A DNA stretch of 64,000 nucleotides from Hyphomicrobiales bacterium (GTDB lineage: Bacteria; Pseudomonadota; Alphaproteobacteria; Rhizobiales; Methyloligellaceae), in the NCBI GenBank assembly GCA_028280515.1, contig JANQLP010000126.1, positions 62,001 through 126,000 of the forward strand, given 5' to 3'. Within the stretch, counting starts at the first letter, position 1, and the number at the start of each line of letters is the position of its first letter. Positions 1 through 6,862 of this stretch are shown piece after piece. The translations under genes and the position numbers were made by a program. Under the pieces are notes generated by a model. It saw only the letters and a list, made by a program, of their open reading frames with translations. It searched no databases and was not told where the DNA came from.

Positions 1-79
1 TGATGATCCCGCCTGCGGTTTTCTGGTCTTCCTCGATGCGCCGAACAACGACGCGGTCATGGAGTGGACGAAATTTCAT
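1..79 (-). CDS. groES: Co-chaperonin GroES, 5' end only (partial)
   Basis: The reverse strand from 79 reads 26 codons beginning [18 protein letters not shown], the canonical N-terminus of the 10-kDa chaperonin, and then leaves the window. GroES caps the GroEL folding chamber in the cytoplasm. The ATG is preceded by an AGGAG ribosome-binding site (RBS). The CIRCE operator and a sigma70-like promoter lie directly upstream, so the gene is presumably the first of a heat-inducible groESL operon under HrcA. Identity is very secure despite the truncation. Confidence 0.95.
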   Translation of the reverse strand, partial: MKFRPLHDRVVVRRIEEDQKTAGGII

Positions 80-152
80 CGTTGCTAACTCCTGCTAACA
101 CTTTGCGTTTCAACGAGAAAACACGTTTCTCTTTGGGTTTTCCGATGGGTCG

Positions 153-179
153 TTAGCACTCTTCATAACTGAGTGCTAA
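153..179 (-). promoter_or_regulatory. CIRCE operator (HrcA binding site) of groES
   Basis: A perfect inverted repeat, TTAGCACTC, nine spacer bases, then GAGTGCTAA, matches the CIRCE consensus exactly. It lies about 75 bp upstream of the groES start, at the expected transcription start. HrcA repressor binding here would restrain groESL until heat shock titrates GroEL. The extra bases G and C at the ends extend the dyad to 11 bp per arm. Confidence 0.97.
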
Positions 180-191
180 CAGATGAAAAGT

Positions 192-220
192 GAGATAATG
201 AAGCGCTCGATTTTTGTCAA
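192..220 (-). promoter_or_regulatory. Predicted sigma70-type promoter of groES
   Basis: On the minus strand a TTGACA (-35, bases 220-215) is followed after 17 bp by TATCTC (-10, bases 197-192). Initiation would fall near 185, placing CIRCE across the start site as in other HrcA-controlled operons. The -35 is perfect and the -10 weak. No other feature was seen in 221-325. Confidence 0.65.
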
Positions 221-325
221 GCGGTTCTGCGACATACGGGCGCGATACGGTGAATTCGGTCGCCCGGTCAGTTTGGGAGGAACCGTCGGTATATAAGGCG
301 CGGAATTGCCCCTGCAAGGCCTCGG

Positions 326-354
326 CAAAAAAAGGCGGGCACCGGGCCCGCCTT
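326..354 (-). terminator. Intrinsic terminator after the P460-type cytochrome gene
   Basis: Read on the minus strand, a 9-bp G+C-rich perfect stem (AAGGCGGGC / GCCCGCCTT) with a 5-base loop is followed by a run of T (complement of the A run at 327-331). It lies 41 bp beyond the stop codon of the cytochrome gene and separates it from groES. Confidence 0.88.
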
Positions 355-395
355 GATGAGGTAACCGAAGATGGTTTCGATGCGGTGAACAGGTC

Positions 396-959
396 CTAGC
401 TCTGCTTGCCGAACAGATAATCCTTGTCTTTCACGGCCGAGTGGCAGGCGATGCAGCCCTTGTCGGCGCCCTTCATCACACGGCCGGCGAGCTGCATGCC
501 CTTGGGATTCTTGTCGAGAGATCCGTCGGGTTTGTACTTTGCCCAGAACCAGTTGGCGTTGTCGGGATCATATCCGGCTTCGCGTTTGAACATCACGGTG
601 ACGGCCTTCAGGTATTTGGCCGGGTCCTTTTTCACCGCATCAATGCTGACGCCTTCACCGCCATAGTTGCGTTTCACCACGACCGTGCCCTTGTGTCCGT
701 TGACCGCTGCTTCCGAGGTGATGGTTTCAAGCACGGCACCGTGCGGCGCTTGTCCTTTATACGGCGCATCCTGCCTGGCACTTGCGCCGACCAGCTTGGC
801 ATTCGTCAATACGGACCACAGATCCTGCGAATACTTGATGTTCGCCTCGTCGCAGCACGGCTTCATCTGGCTGTAGGCGGAGCCCATGGACAAACCGACA
901 GCGATGACGCCCGCGGCAGCGGTGGCACCAACGGCAAAAAGCTTGCGTTGTTTCAGCAT
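396..959 (-). CDS. Cytochrome P460 / cytochrome c'-beta family protein, periplasmic
   Basis: A 187-residue protein with an N-terminal signal peptide (basic MLKQRK, hydrophobic core, cut near AYSQ) and a single C-terminal heme c site CIACH (Cys169, Cys172, His173). The upstream stretch VTVMFKREAGYDP...WFWAKY resembles the cytochrome P460 fold. Members bind a class c heme in the periplasm; some oxidise hydroxylamine, others bind NO. The lysine that cross-links heme in true P460 could not be placed confidently, so the enzyme activity is open. The ATG at 959 was chosen because it opens the signal peptide and has a GGGAGGG RBS; upstream codons in frame lack these. It appears to be a single-gene unit with its own terminator. 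Confidence 0.75.
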   Translation of the reverse strand: MLKQRKLFAVGATAAAGVIAVGLSMGSAYSQMKPCCDEANIKYSQDLWSVLTNAKLVGASARQDAPYKGQAPHGAVLETITSEAAVNGHKGTVVVKRNYGGEGVSIDAVKKDPAKYLKAVTVMFKREAGYDPDNANWFWAKYKPDGSLDKNPKGMQLAGRVMKGADKGCIACHSAVKDKDYLFGKQS

Positions 960-1234
960 GATAAAACCCTCCCAGAGATCATGGCAGCGGACACATGCGC
1001 ACGGATCGCGCAGTCCACGGCCGACTTGAAGGATAGGCGGGCAAGGGGCGCGCCCGGCGTCACCTTTGCTCACAACCGGGTGAGAGCATCGTGATGTCGA
1101 CGGAGCCTTAACAGACGTTCAAAAACCGGGATCTGGCGCCGGGGCCCTTTGTGGAAGACAGGCAAAAACCGTGTTGCCCTCAACCGGCGAAAGATGAAGG
1201 ATCGACCAAGCGGCGGCTAACTGATTCGGGGCGC

Positions 1235-2974
1235 ATGAGAGACCGCAATAACAACGCAAAACTGCTGAGCCGGCTCAAACGCATTCTTGCTGAGACACTG
1301 GTTCCGTGCGCCATGGCCCTGGCGGCGATGGCGTTCGGCGCGGGTTTGTACATGCAGGTCGGATTCGGACTGGTGGCATCGCTCATCGCGTCGGTCACGC
1401 TCTTTCTCGTCATGATTTGCGCCCAGGCGGCATTCATCGGGTCGCAGCGCGCCGCCTATGCCGTCGATCGCGTAAATGCGCTTGAAATGGCCTACAAGGG
1501 TGGTCTGAACGGCGACAGCGAGCAATTGGCCCAGCTGGCGGCAAAGGTGGCGCAGATCGACGGGCTGTCGGATCGTGTACAGCAGATCGAGGCGCTGGCG
1601 GAACGCATCGAGGCCCTGGATCATGAGGTCACGCTCGTGCGGCGCGACCGGACCGAGGTCGACCCCGCCCGCATTCAACGGCTCGCGGCCGAGGTCGATC
1701 GTCTGGACGCCCGCCAGGAAGCGCTGCGGACTCAGTTGCAGATCGAGTCGCGCGAACGCTACGAGGATCTGAGCGCGGAACTGCAGATGATCGAAACCCT
1801 CGTCAAGCAGATGGCGGAGAACGTCGCCATGAGCAAGCGTGCGGCCCTGCAGAGTGCCGAGGTGGCCGAACCGCAAGCCGCAGACGAGGACCAAGCCGCA
1901 CCGCCGCCTTACGGGAGCGAGGGGCGAGCGGACGGACCAGAGGCGGTTCCGGACACCGCACCACAACAGCCGGTCGCCGCGAGGGCGCCGGAGGATGTGC
2001 GGGAACCGACGCGGGACGTTCACCATGTCCAGCCAGAACCGGAGATCCCGCCGGCACCACCACGGGCACCGGAAATGCCTGATGCTCAAATGGCGGCTGC
2101 GCCAGCGCCAACTGAAGTGGCGGCCGTTGAGCCGCGACCGGACACGCCTCAGGTTCCGCCGCTAGCCGAGGCTGAACCTGCAACCGCGCCGGCCGCCGAA
2201 CCCAAACCTATGATCGAGGAGGTCCGCAGGTCGATCGAGAGCAATCGGATCGAGCTCTATCTGCAGCCGATCATGATGGTTCCGCAGCGGCGCGTGCGCT
2301 ACTACGAGGCGCTGACGCGCTTGCGCAACGACGCCGGCGAGTTGCTGTTGCCGCGGGCCTATATGCAACCGGCGGAGTCGGCCGGCATCATGTCGGCCAT
2401 CGACAATGTCATGCTGTTCCGGAGCGTGCAGGTCCTGAGGCGTCTGGAGAAACGCAGCAGTGCCCGCGGCGTCTTCTGCAACATTTCGGTCAATTCGCTG
2501 CTCGATCCCGAGTTCTTTCCCGAGTTCGTCGCGTTCATGGAGCAGAACCGCGGCCTGGCGGAGAGCATGTATTTCGAATTCTCGCAGGCGATGATCGAGC
2601 ATTGCGGGCCAGTGGAGCAGGAGAGCCTTGCGATGCTCGCCTCGCTCGGTTTCAGGTTCTCGCTCGATCAGGTCATGAACCTCGATCTTGACTATCAGAC
2701 CATGAGCGAGCGGGGCTTCCGCTTCATCAAGGTCGATGCCGATGTGATGTTGAACGGCATGGACAAGGCGAATGCGCAGATACACGCAGTGGATATGCGG
2801 AGCTACCTTGAGCGGTTCGGCATCCAGTTGATCGTCTCGAAAATCGAGAGCGAAGCGGAACTGGCCCGACTGCTGGAATACAACATCAAGCTCGGGCAGG
2901 GGTTTCTGTTCTCGGAGCCCAGACCGGTGCGGCCGGAGATCTTCAACGACAGAAGTTCGGTCGCGGCGGCGTGA
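1235..2974 (+). CDS. Membrane-anchored protein with degenerate EAL domain
   Basis: About 579 residues: two hydrophobic segments (roughly residues 15-65), a charged heptad-like coiled coil (about 70-200), a long Pro/Ala/Glu-rich linker (about 205-325), and a C-terminal EAL fold. EAL phosphodiesterases hydrolyse c-di-GMP. The EAL tripeptide itself is present (YYEAL, near residue 358), as are the NIS segment, the IKVD segment and the QGFLF segment. The paired aspartates of DDFGTG are replaced (LDQVMNLD), ELTES reads EFSQA, and AEGVE reads VSKIE, so metal and catalytic ligands are missing. I infer a non-catalytic c-di-GMP sensor or scaffold. A GTG at 1151 would add 28 residues. Confidence 0.8.
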   Translation: MRDRNNNAKLLSRLKRILAETLVPCAMALAAMAFGAGLYMQVGFGLVASLIASVTLFLVMICAQAAFIGSQRAAYAVDRVNALEMAYKGGLNGDSEQLAQLAAKVAQIDGLSDRVQQIEALAERIEALDHEVTLVRRDRTEVDPARIQRLAAEVDRLDARQEALRTQLQIESRERYEDLSAELQMIETLVKQMAENVAMSKRAALQSAEVAEPQAADEDQAAPPPYGSEGRADGPEAVPDTAPQQPVAARAPEDVREPTRDVHHVQPEPEIPPAPPRAPEMPDAQMAAAPAPTEVAAVEPRPDTPQVPPLAEAEPATAPAAEPKPMIEEVRRSIESNRIELYLQPIMMVPQRRVRYYEALTRLRNDAGELLLPRAYMQPAESAGIMSAIDNVMLFRSVQVLRRLEKRSSARGVFCNISVNSLLDPEFFPEFVAFMEQNRGLAESMYFEFSQAMIEHCGPVEQESLAMLASLGFRFSLDQVMNLDLDYQTMSERGFRFIKVDADVMLNGMDKANAQIHAVDMRSYLERFGIQLIVSKIESEAELARLLEYNIKLGQGFLFSEPRPVRPEIFNDRSSVAAA

Positions 2975-3023
2975 GCCGGAACCGCGGCTTGACCCGCACC
3001 CGCGCAGTGTCTACCCACGCGCC

Positions 3024-3896
3024 ATGAACGCGCATGAGCCCATTCCCATCATGCAGTCCATCGAGGCCGTCGCCAGCCGCTACGATGCGTGGCTGTGCGA
3101 TATCTGGGGTGTTCTGCACAACGGGGTGCGCCCGTTCGAGCCCGCGGAGCACGCCTGCTGCAGCTATCGCAAGGGCGGCGGAACGGTCGTCCTGATCTCC
3201 AATTCGCCGCGCCCCGGCGGCGCGGTCGCGCAGCAGCTCGAGCAGATCGGCGTTTCGGAGGAGGCATACGATGCGATCGTGACCTCCGGCGACACGACCC
3301 GGCATGTCCTTGTCGAGCGCCTCGATGAGCCGATCTTTCACCTCGGTCCGGACAGGGACAAACCGTTGCTTCAAGGACTTGAACTGCAACTTGTCGACCT
3401 TGATGACGCTTCTCTGGTGCTTTGTTCAGGCCTCTATGACGATCTGACCGAGACGCCGGACGACTATGCGGAACTCTTTTCGCGCATGCGGGACCGGGAC
3501 CTTGAGATGGTCTGCGCCAATCCGGACGTTCAGGTGGAGCGCGGCGATCGCCTGATCTACTGCGCCGGCGCCCTCGCGGAGGCGTACGAGACGCTCGGCG
3601 GTACGGTCATCTATACCGGCAAACCGCACGCGCCGATCTACGACATGGCGATGGCGCGGGTTGCTGAAGCGAAAGGCCGCCGCGTGCCCGCAAAGGACAT
3701 TCTGTGTATCGGGGACAGTCTGAGGACGGATGTGGCCGGAGCGTCCGCTGCGGGGATGGACGTCGTCTTCGTCGCAAGCGCGTTGCATATTGACGGTACG
3801 CACGACGAACAGCCGCTGAGCGCGGGCGCCCTGCAGCGAGTGTTTGAGGGAAGTCCGGTTAGGCCGATAGCCGCTCAGAAGCGGCTATCGTGGTAG
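3024..3896 (+). CDS. HAD-superfamily class IIA hydrolase (NagD-like, TIGR01459 type)
   Basis: This 290-residue cytoplasmic protein opens with the HAD motif I region DAWLCDIWGVLHNG, which carries the nucleophile and acid aspartates, and ends with motif IV (CIGDSLRTDVAGASAAG). The spacing and cap type fit the class IIA subfamily of NagD-like sugar-phosphate or nucleotide phosphatases. The substrate is not known for this alphaproteobacterial branch. In related genomes the gene sits near ribF-ileS; here a cheY-cheZ pair and a MaoC gene intervene. Its last codons overlap a perfect 11-bp inverted repeat. Confidence 0.85.
   Translation: MNAHEPIPIMQSIEAVASRYDAWLCDIWGVLHNGVRPFEPAEHACCSYRKGGGTVVLISNSPRPGGAVAQQLEQIGVSEEAYDAIVTSGDTTRHVLVERLDEPIFHLGPDRDKPLLQGLELQLVDLDDASLVLCSGLYDDLTETPDDYAELFSRMRDRDLEMVCANPDVQVERGDRLIYCAGALAEAYETLGGTVIYTGKPHAPIYDMAMARVAEAKGRRVPAKDILCIGDSLRTDVAGASAAGMDVVFVASALHIDGTHDEQPLSAGALQRVFEGSPVRPIAAQKRLSW
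3865..3890. repeat. Perfect 11-bp inverted repeat between convergent genes
   Basis: CGATAGCCGCT and its exact complement flank a CAGA loop. The hairpin lies inside the last codons of the HAD hydrolase gene and 24 bp before the end of the convergent cheZ gene. It lacks a T run on either strand, so it is not a textbook intrinsic terminator, but it could limit transcript read-through or 3' decay in both directions. Confidence 0.7.
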
Positions 3897-3914
3897 GGTG
3901 CGTGATCGCGCGGG

Positions 3915-4550
3915 CTAGCCGTTCAAAAGCGCGTCGATGTCGTCCTGGCTGACGCCTTCGCCTTTTTTTGCCGGGCCGTTGAGAATGAGGTCTTTCTTGC
4001 GCTTGTTGCGCTTCTTCTCTTTCTCGCTCGCGTCGCCTTGGATGTCTTCCGCACCGATGGCGGCGGCAAACCGTGTCACGCGCGCCTCGATATGCTCCAG
4101 CGTCTCGACCACCTTGGCGATGCGCTGTCCGGTGAGGTCCTGGAACGAACACGCCTCGAAGATGATCATCACCTTGTCGTTCACGAGCTGCTGGTAGGCA
4201 TCCGCGTCGCTCGTATCGGCCTCGAGAATGGCCTCGGCGCATTCCATGATCTTGGTGGTGGCCTCTTCCGTCGAACTGACCACCGCGCCCAGCTCATGGC
4301 CGGCTTCGGGGATGTGCTTCGACCGCAGATCATTGGCCTGCAGATGGCCGATCTCCGATTTCGTCTTCTGGATATATTGCGCGATTTCGCGGAACTCGTC
4401 GTAGACCTTCGAATCCAGACTGTCGATGAAGGATTTCATCGACCGGATCGACGCTTCGGCCAGCGTCAGAACGTCCACCAGCGAGATATCGTCTTTTTCG
4501 CTCAGCCCATCAGCGGCCGCGCGCACTGCAGCATGCGATTGTGAAGCCAT
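3915..4550 (-). CDS. cheZ: Chemotaxis protein phosphatase CheZ
   Basis: About 211 residues, mostly long helices. The signature FQDLTGQRI places Asp138 and Gln142 four residues apart, as in the catalytic Asp143/Gln147 pair of enterobacterial CheZ, which dephosphorylates CheY-P. The C-terminus SQDDIDALLNG resembles the short CheY-docking helix, reached through a flexible Lys-rich segment. cheY lies 85 bp upstream on the same strand, so enzyme and substrate are likely co-transcribed. The ATG at 4550 has a GGAG about 11 bp upstream; a GTG at 4583 would add 11 residues but has no RBS. Confidence 0.88.
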   Translation of the reverse strand: MASQSHAAVRAAADGLSEKDDISLVDVLTLAEASIRSMKSFIDSLDSKVYDEFREIAQYIQKTKSEIGHLQANDLRSKHIPEAGHELGAVVSSTEEATTKIMECAEAILEADTSDADAYQQLVNDKVMIIFEACSFQDLTGQRIAKVVETLEHIEARVTRFAAAIGAEDIQGDASEKEKKRNKRKKDLILNGPAKKGEGVSQDDIDALLNG

Positions 4551-4635
4551 GCGCCAACATTCTCCGTTGTGGCCCGAAGTCACAGATCAGATGGCCCGCG
4601 CGAACAGACGTCGCGCGGGGTCTTTGAAAGACTGA

Positions 4636-5019
4636 TTACTCGCCAAAAACGGCGTCGATCTTTGACTTCAGTGTCGCCGCATTGAACGGCTTGACAATGT
4701 AGTTGTTCACGCCGGCCTTCTTGGCCGCAATGACGTTTTCGGTCTTGGATTCCGCAGTCACCATGATGAACGGCGTACGGGCCAGGCCCTCGTCCGAGCG
4801 AACCTCTTTCAGGAGCTCGTACCCCGTCATCGGTTCCATGTTCCAGTCCGAAATCACCAGGCCATATCTCTTCTCGCGCATCTTGCCCAGTGCCTCGGTG
4901 CCGTCAGCGGCATCGTCGACATCGGAAAAACCAAGCTGCTTCAGAAGATTGCGAATAATGCGGATCATCGTCTTGTAGTCATCGACAACAAGGACGGGCA
5001 TTGAAAGATCAACCGCCAT
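4636..5019 (-). CDS. cheY: Single-domain response regulator CheY
   Basis: A stand-alone 127-residue receiver domain. Asp13-Asp14 form the acidic Mg pocket, Asp58 (ISDWNMEP) is the phosphoacceptor, and Thr88 (MVTAES) and Lys110 (YIVKPF) are the switch residues. CheY-P binds the flagellar motor switch. Start at 5019 is supported by GGAG seven bases upstream; an in-frame ATG at 5031 abuts its own purine tract and is less likely. The histidine kinase, receptor and adaptor genes are not in this window. The 294-bp gap up to 5313 shows no other gene. Confidence 0.93.
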   Translation of the reverse strand: MAVDLSMPVLVVDDYKTMIRIIRNLLKQLGFSDVDDAADGTEALGKMREKRYGLVISDWNMEPMTGYELLKEVRSDEGLARTPFIMVTAESKTENVIAAKKAGVNNYIVKPFNAATLKSKIDAVFGE

Positions 5020-5313
5020 GTCGCTCTCCATCCCCCTCTTAATCGGGCAAACTAAATTCAGTACTTCGCAAACGGACGCAGACCATCTCCCGGACGCCGT
5101 CAATGTGACCGGTTGCTCGCGCCTCACACGGGCGACAATAGGCGTTGGACCTAAAATTTGGGTTAATCACAGATCATTGCACTCTCCGGTTGTAGGCAAT
5201 CGGGATGGAATTCCCTGTAAACGGTTACGGTCTCGCCTTATTGCGCAGTTGCAGCAAAAGCGCGCGTCGACTATTGTGCGCCGCAATAACAAGCTGCGAA
5301 AAGGATTCGGGGA

Positions 5314-5766
5314 ATGCAGAACGGTGGCAACAACGGTGGGGCGTGGCCGACGTACTATATCGAGGATCTCCAGGTTGGAATGGAGGCGAGCCATTCCAAA
5401 CGGATCACCCATAACGATATTCAGTCGTTTGCCGATATCTCCGGGGACAACAACCCGGTGCATCTGTGCGAAGAATATGCGTCGGGAACCGTATTCAAGG
5501 AGCGGATCGCGCACGGCATCTTGACTGCGAGCCTCCTCTCGACGGTGCTCGGCACCAAGCTTCCCGGACCCGGCGCGATCTACATTTCGCAGAGTCTGAA
5601 TTTCCGGGCGCCGGTCAAAATCAACGATGAAGTCGTCGCCGTGGCCCGCATTACCGACCTGCTGCCGGAGAAGAAGAGGGTTATCTTTTCGTGCGATTGC
5701 CGTGTGGATGGTAAGACCGTTCTGGACGGTGAGGCTGTTATTCTGGTACCGAGCCGTCCCGAATAG
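5314..5766 (+). CDS. MaoC-family (R)-specific enoyl-CoA hydratase
   Basis: This 150-residue hot-dog-fold protein carries the hydratase-2 motif FADISGDNNPVH (about residues 40-51), with the catalytic Asp and His in place, followed by the substrate-loop segment AHGILTASL. Single-domain members such as PhaJ hydrate trans-2-enoyl-CoA to (R)-3-hydroxyacyl-CoA and can link fatty acid oxidation to polyhydroxyalkanoate synthesis; others act on different acyl-CoAs. An AAGGA RBS precedes the ATG. It lies just upstream of ribF on the same strand, but no functional link is apparent. Confidence 0.88.
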   Translation: MQNGGNNGGAWPTYYIEDLQVGMEASHSKRITHNDIQSFADISGDNNPVHLCEEYASGTVFKERIAHGILTASLLSTVLGTKLPGPGAIYISQSLNFRAPVKINDEVVAVARITDLLPEKKRVIFSCDCRVDGKTVLDGEAVILVPSRPE

Positions 5767-5813
5767 GCAAGTGTCGGCGGGGCGTCGGCGCACTCACAAT
5801 CCGCCGGCGGTCC

Positions 5814-6788
5814 ATGCAATCAGTCGAAGGCTCACATAGCTGTCCGGATGCGCTCAAGGGGGCGAGCGTTGCCATCGGCAATTTCGATGGCGTACATCGC
5901 GGCCATCAGGCCGTGCTCGAGGCGGCTCTCTCCGAGGCGAAAGCACAAGGCACGCCTTCGGGAGTGATGACGTTTGAACCGCACCCGCGCGATTACTTTC
6001 AACCTGACAAGCCGGTTTTCCGGTTGACGCCGGAAGCGCTGAAACTCGAGCTGTTCGCGGCCATGGGCCTCGACATGGCCGTGGTGCAGACCTTCGACGC
6101 TGCGTTGTCGGCGCTGCCTGCGGCGGAGTTCGTCAGCAAGATCCTAATCGGTGACCTTGGTGTATCCCACGTTGTGACAGGCAGCGACTTCAAGTTCGGC
6201 AAGGGGCGTGACGGAGACGCGTCCGTGCTACGCCAGCTCGGCGACGCGCACGGCTTCGGCGTCACGACCGTCGAGCCGCAGGGCGAGGGGAGCGATGTCT
6301 TTTCGTCAAGCAGCATCCGCGAACATCTGCGCAATGGCGAGGCGCGCCCGGCGGCCGAGGAGCTGGGATACTGGTGGCGGGTTCACGGTGCGGTCGTCGG
6401 CGGCGACAAGCGCGGGCGGCTCATCGGGTTCCCGACGGCGAACATCGCGGTTCCACGCGGCTTTGCCCTGAAGCATGGGATCTATGCCGTCCGCATACAC
6501 ACGGCCGACGGTCGGTTCGACGGTGCGGCGTATTTCGGCACGCGGCCGAGCTTCGACGACGGCGCGCCGTCCATCGAGACGTTCCTGTTCGACTTCTCCG
6601 GCGATCTGTACGGCCAGGAGATCGAGGTCGAGATCATCGCGTTCCTGCGCCCAGACAAGAAGTTCGGAAGTGCCGGCGCGCTGGTGCAACAAATGACGAA
6701 GGACTGCGCGGCATCGCGCGATGTGCTTGCGGCTCTTGAGGCAGAAGACCCTATCGCGCGTTATCCGTTGGCGCAGGCGCTGAAGTGA
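5814..6788 (+). CDS. ribF: Bifunctional riboflavin kinase / FAD synthetase RibF
   Basis: At 324 residues this is full length. The N-terminal FMN adenylyltransferase domain has the nucleotidyltransferase motif GNFDGVHRGH (about residues 22-31) and the SSSIREHL segment. The C-terminal riboflavin kinase domain has the GFPTAN motif. The enzyme phosphorylates riboflavin to FMN and adenylates FMN to FAD in the cytoplasm. It heads the conserved ribF-ileS-lspA order, with 74 bp to ileS. Confidence 0.95.
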   Translation: MQSVEGSHSCPDALKGASVAIGNFDGVHRGHQAVLEAALSEAKAQGTPSGVMTFEPHPRDYFQPDKPVFRLTPEALKLELFAAMGLDMAVVQTFDAALSALPAAEFVSKILIGDLGVSHVVTGSDFKFGKGRDGDASVLRQLGDAHGFGVTTVEPQGEGSDVFSSSSIREHLRNGEARPAAEELGYWWRVHGAVVGGDKRGRLIGFPTANIAVPRGFALKHGIYAVRIHTADGRFDGAAYFGTRPSFDDGAPSIETFLFDFSGDLYGQEIEVEIIAFLRPDKKFGSAGALVQQMTKDCAASRDVLAALEAEDPIARYPLAQALK

Positions 6789-6862
6789 GCTATTCGGCCC
6801 TTTATTGTTCACCTCGCGATTGCTAGAACGCGATCCTCAGCGGACATTCGGCAGCAGGACTC

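Noticed and set aside
214-399. 61-codon plus-strand frame between groES and the P460-type cytochrome
   Set aside because: Starts within the groES promoter region and runs through the intrinsic terminator; no RBS.
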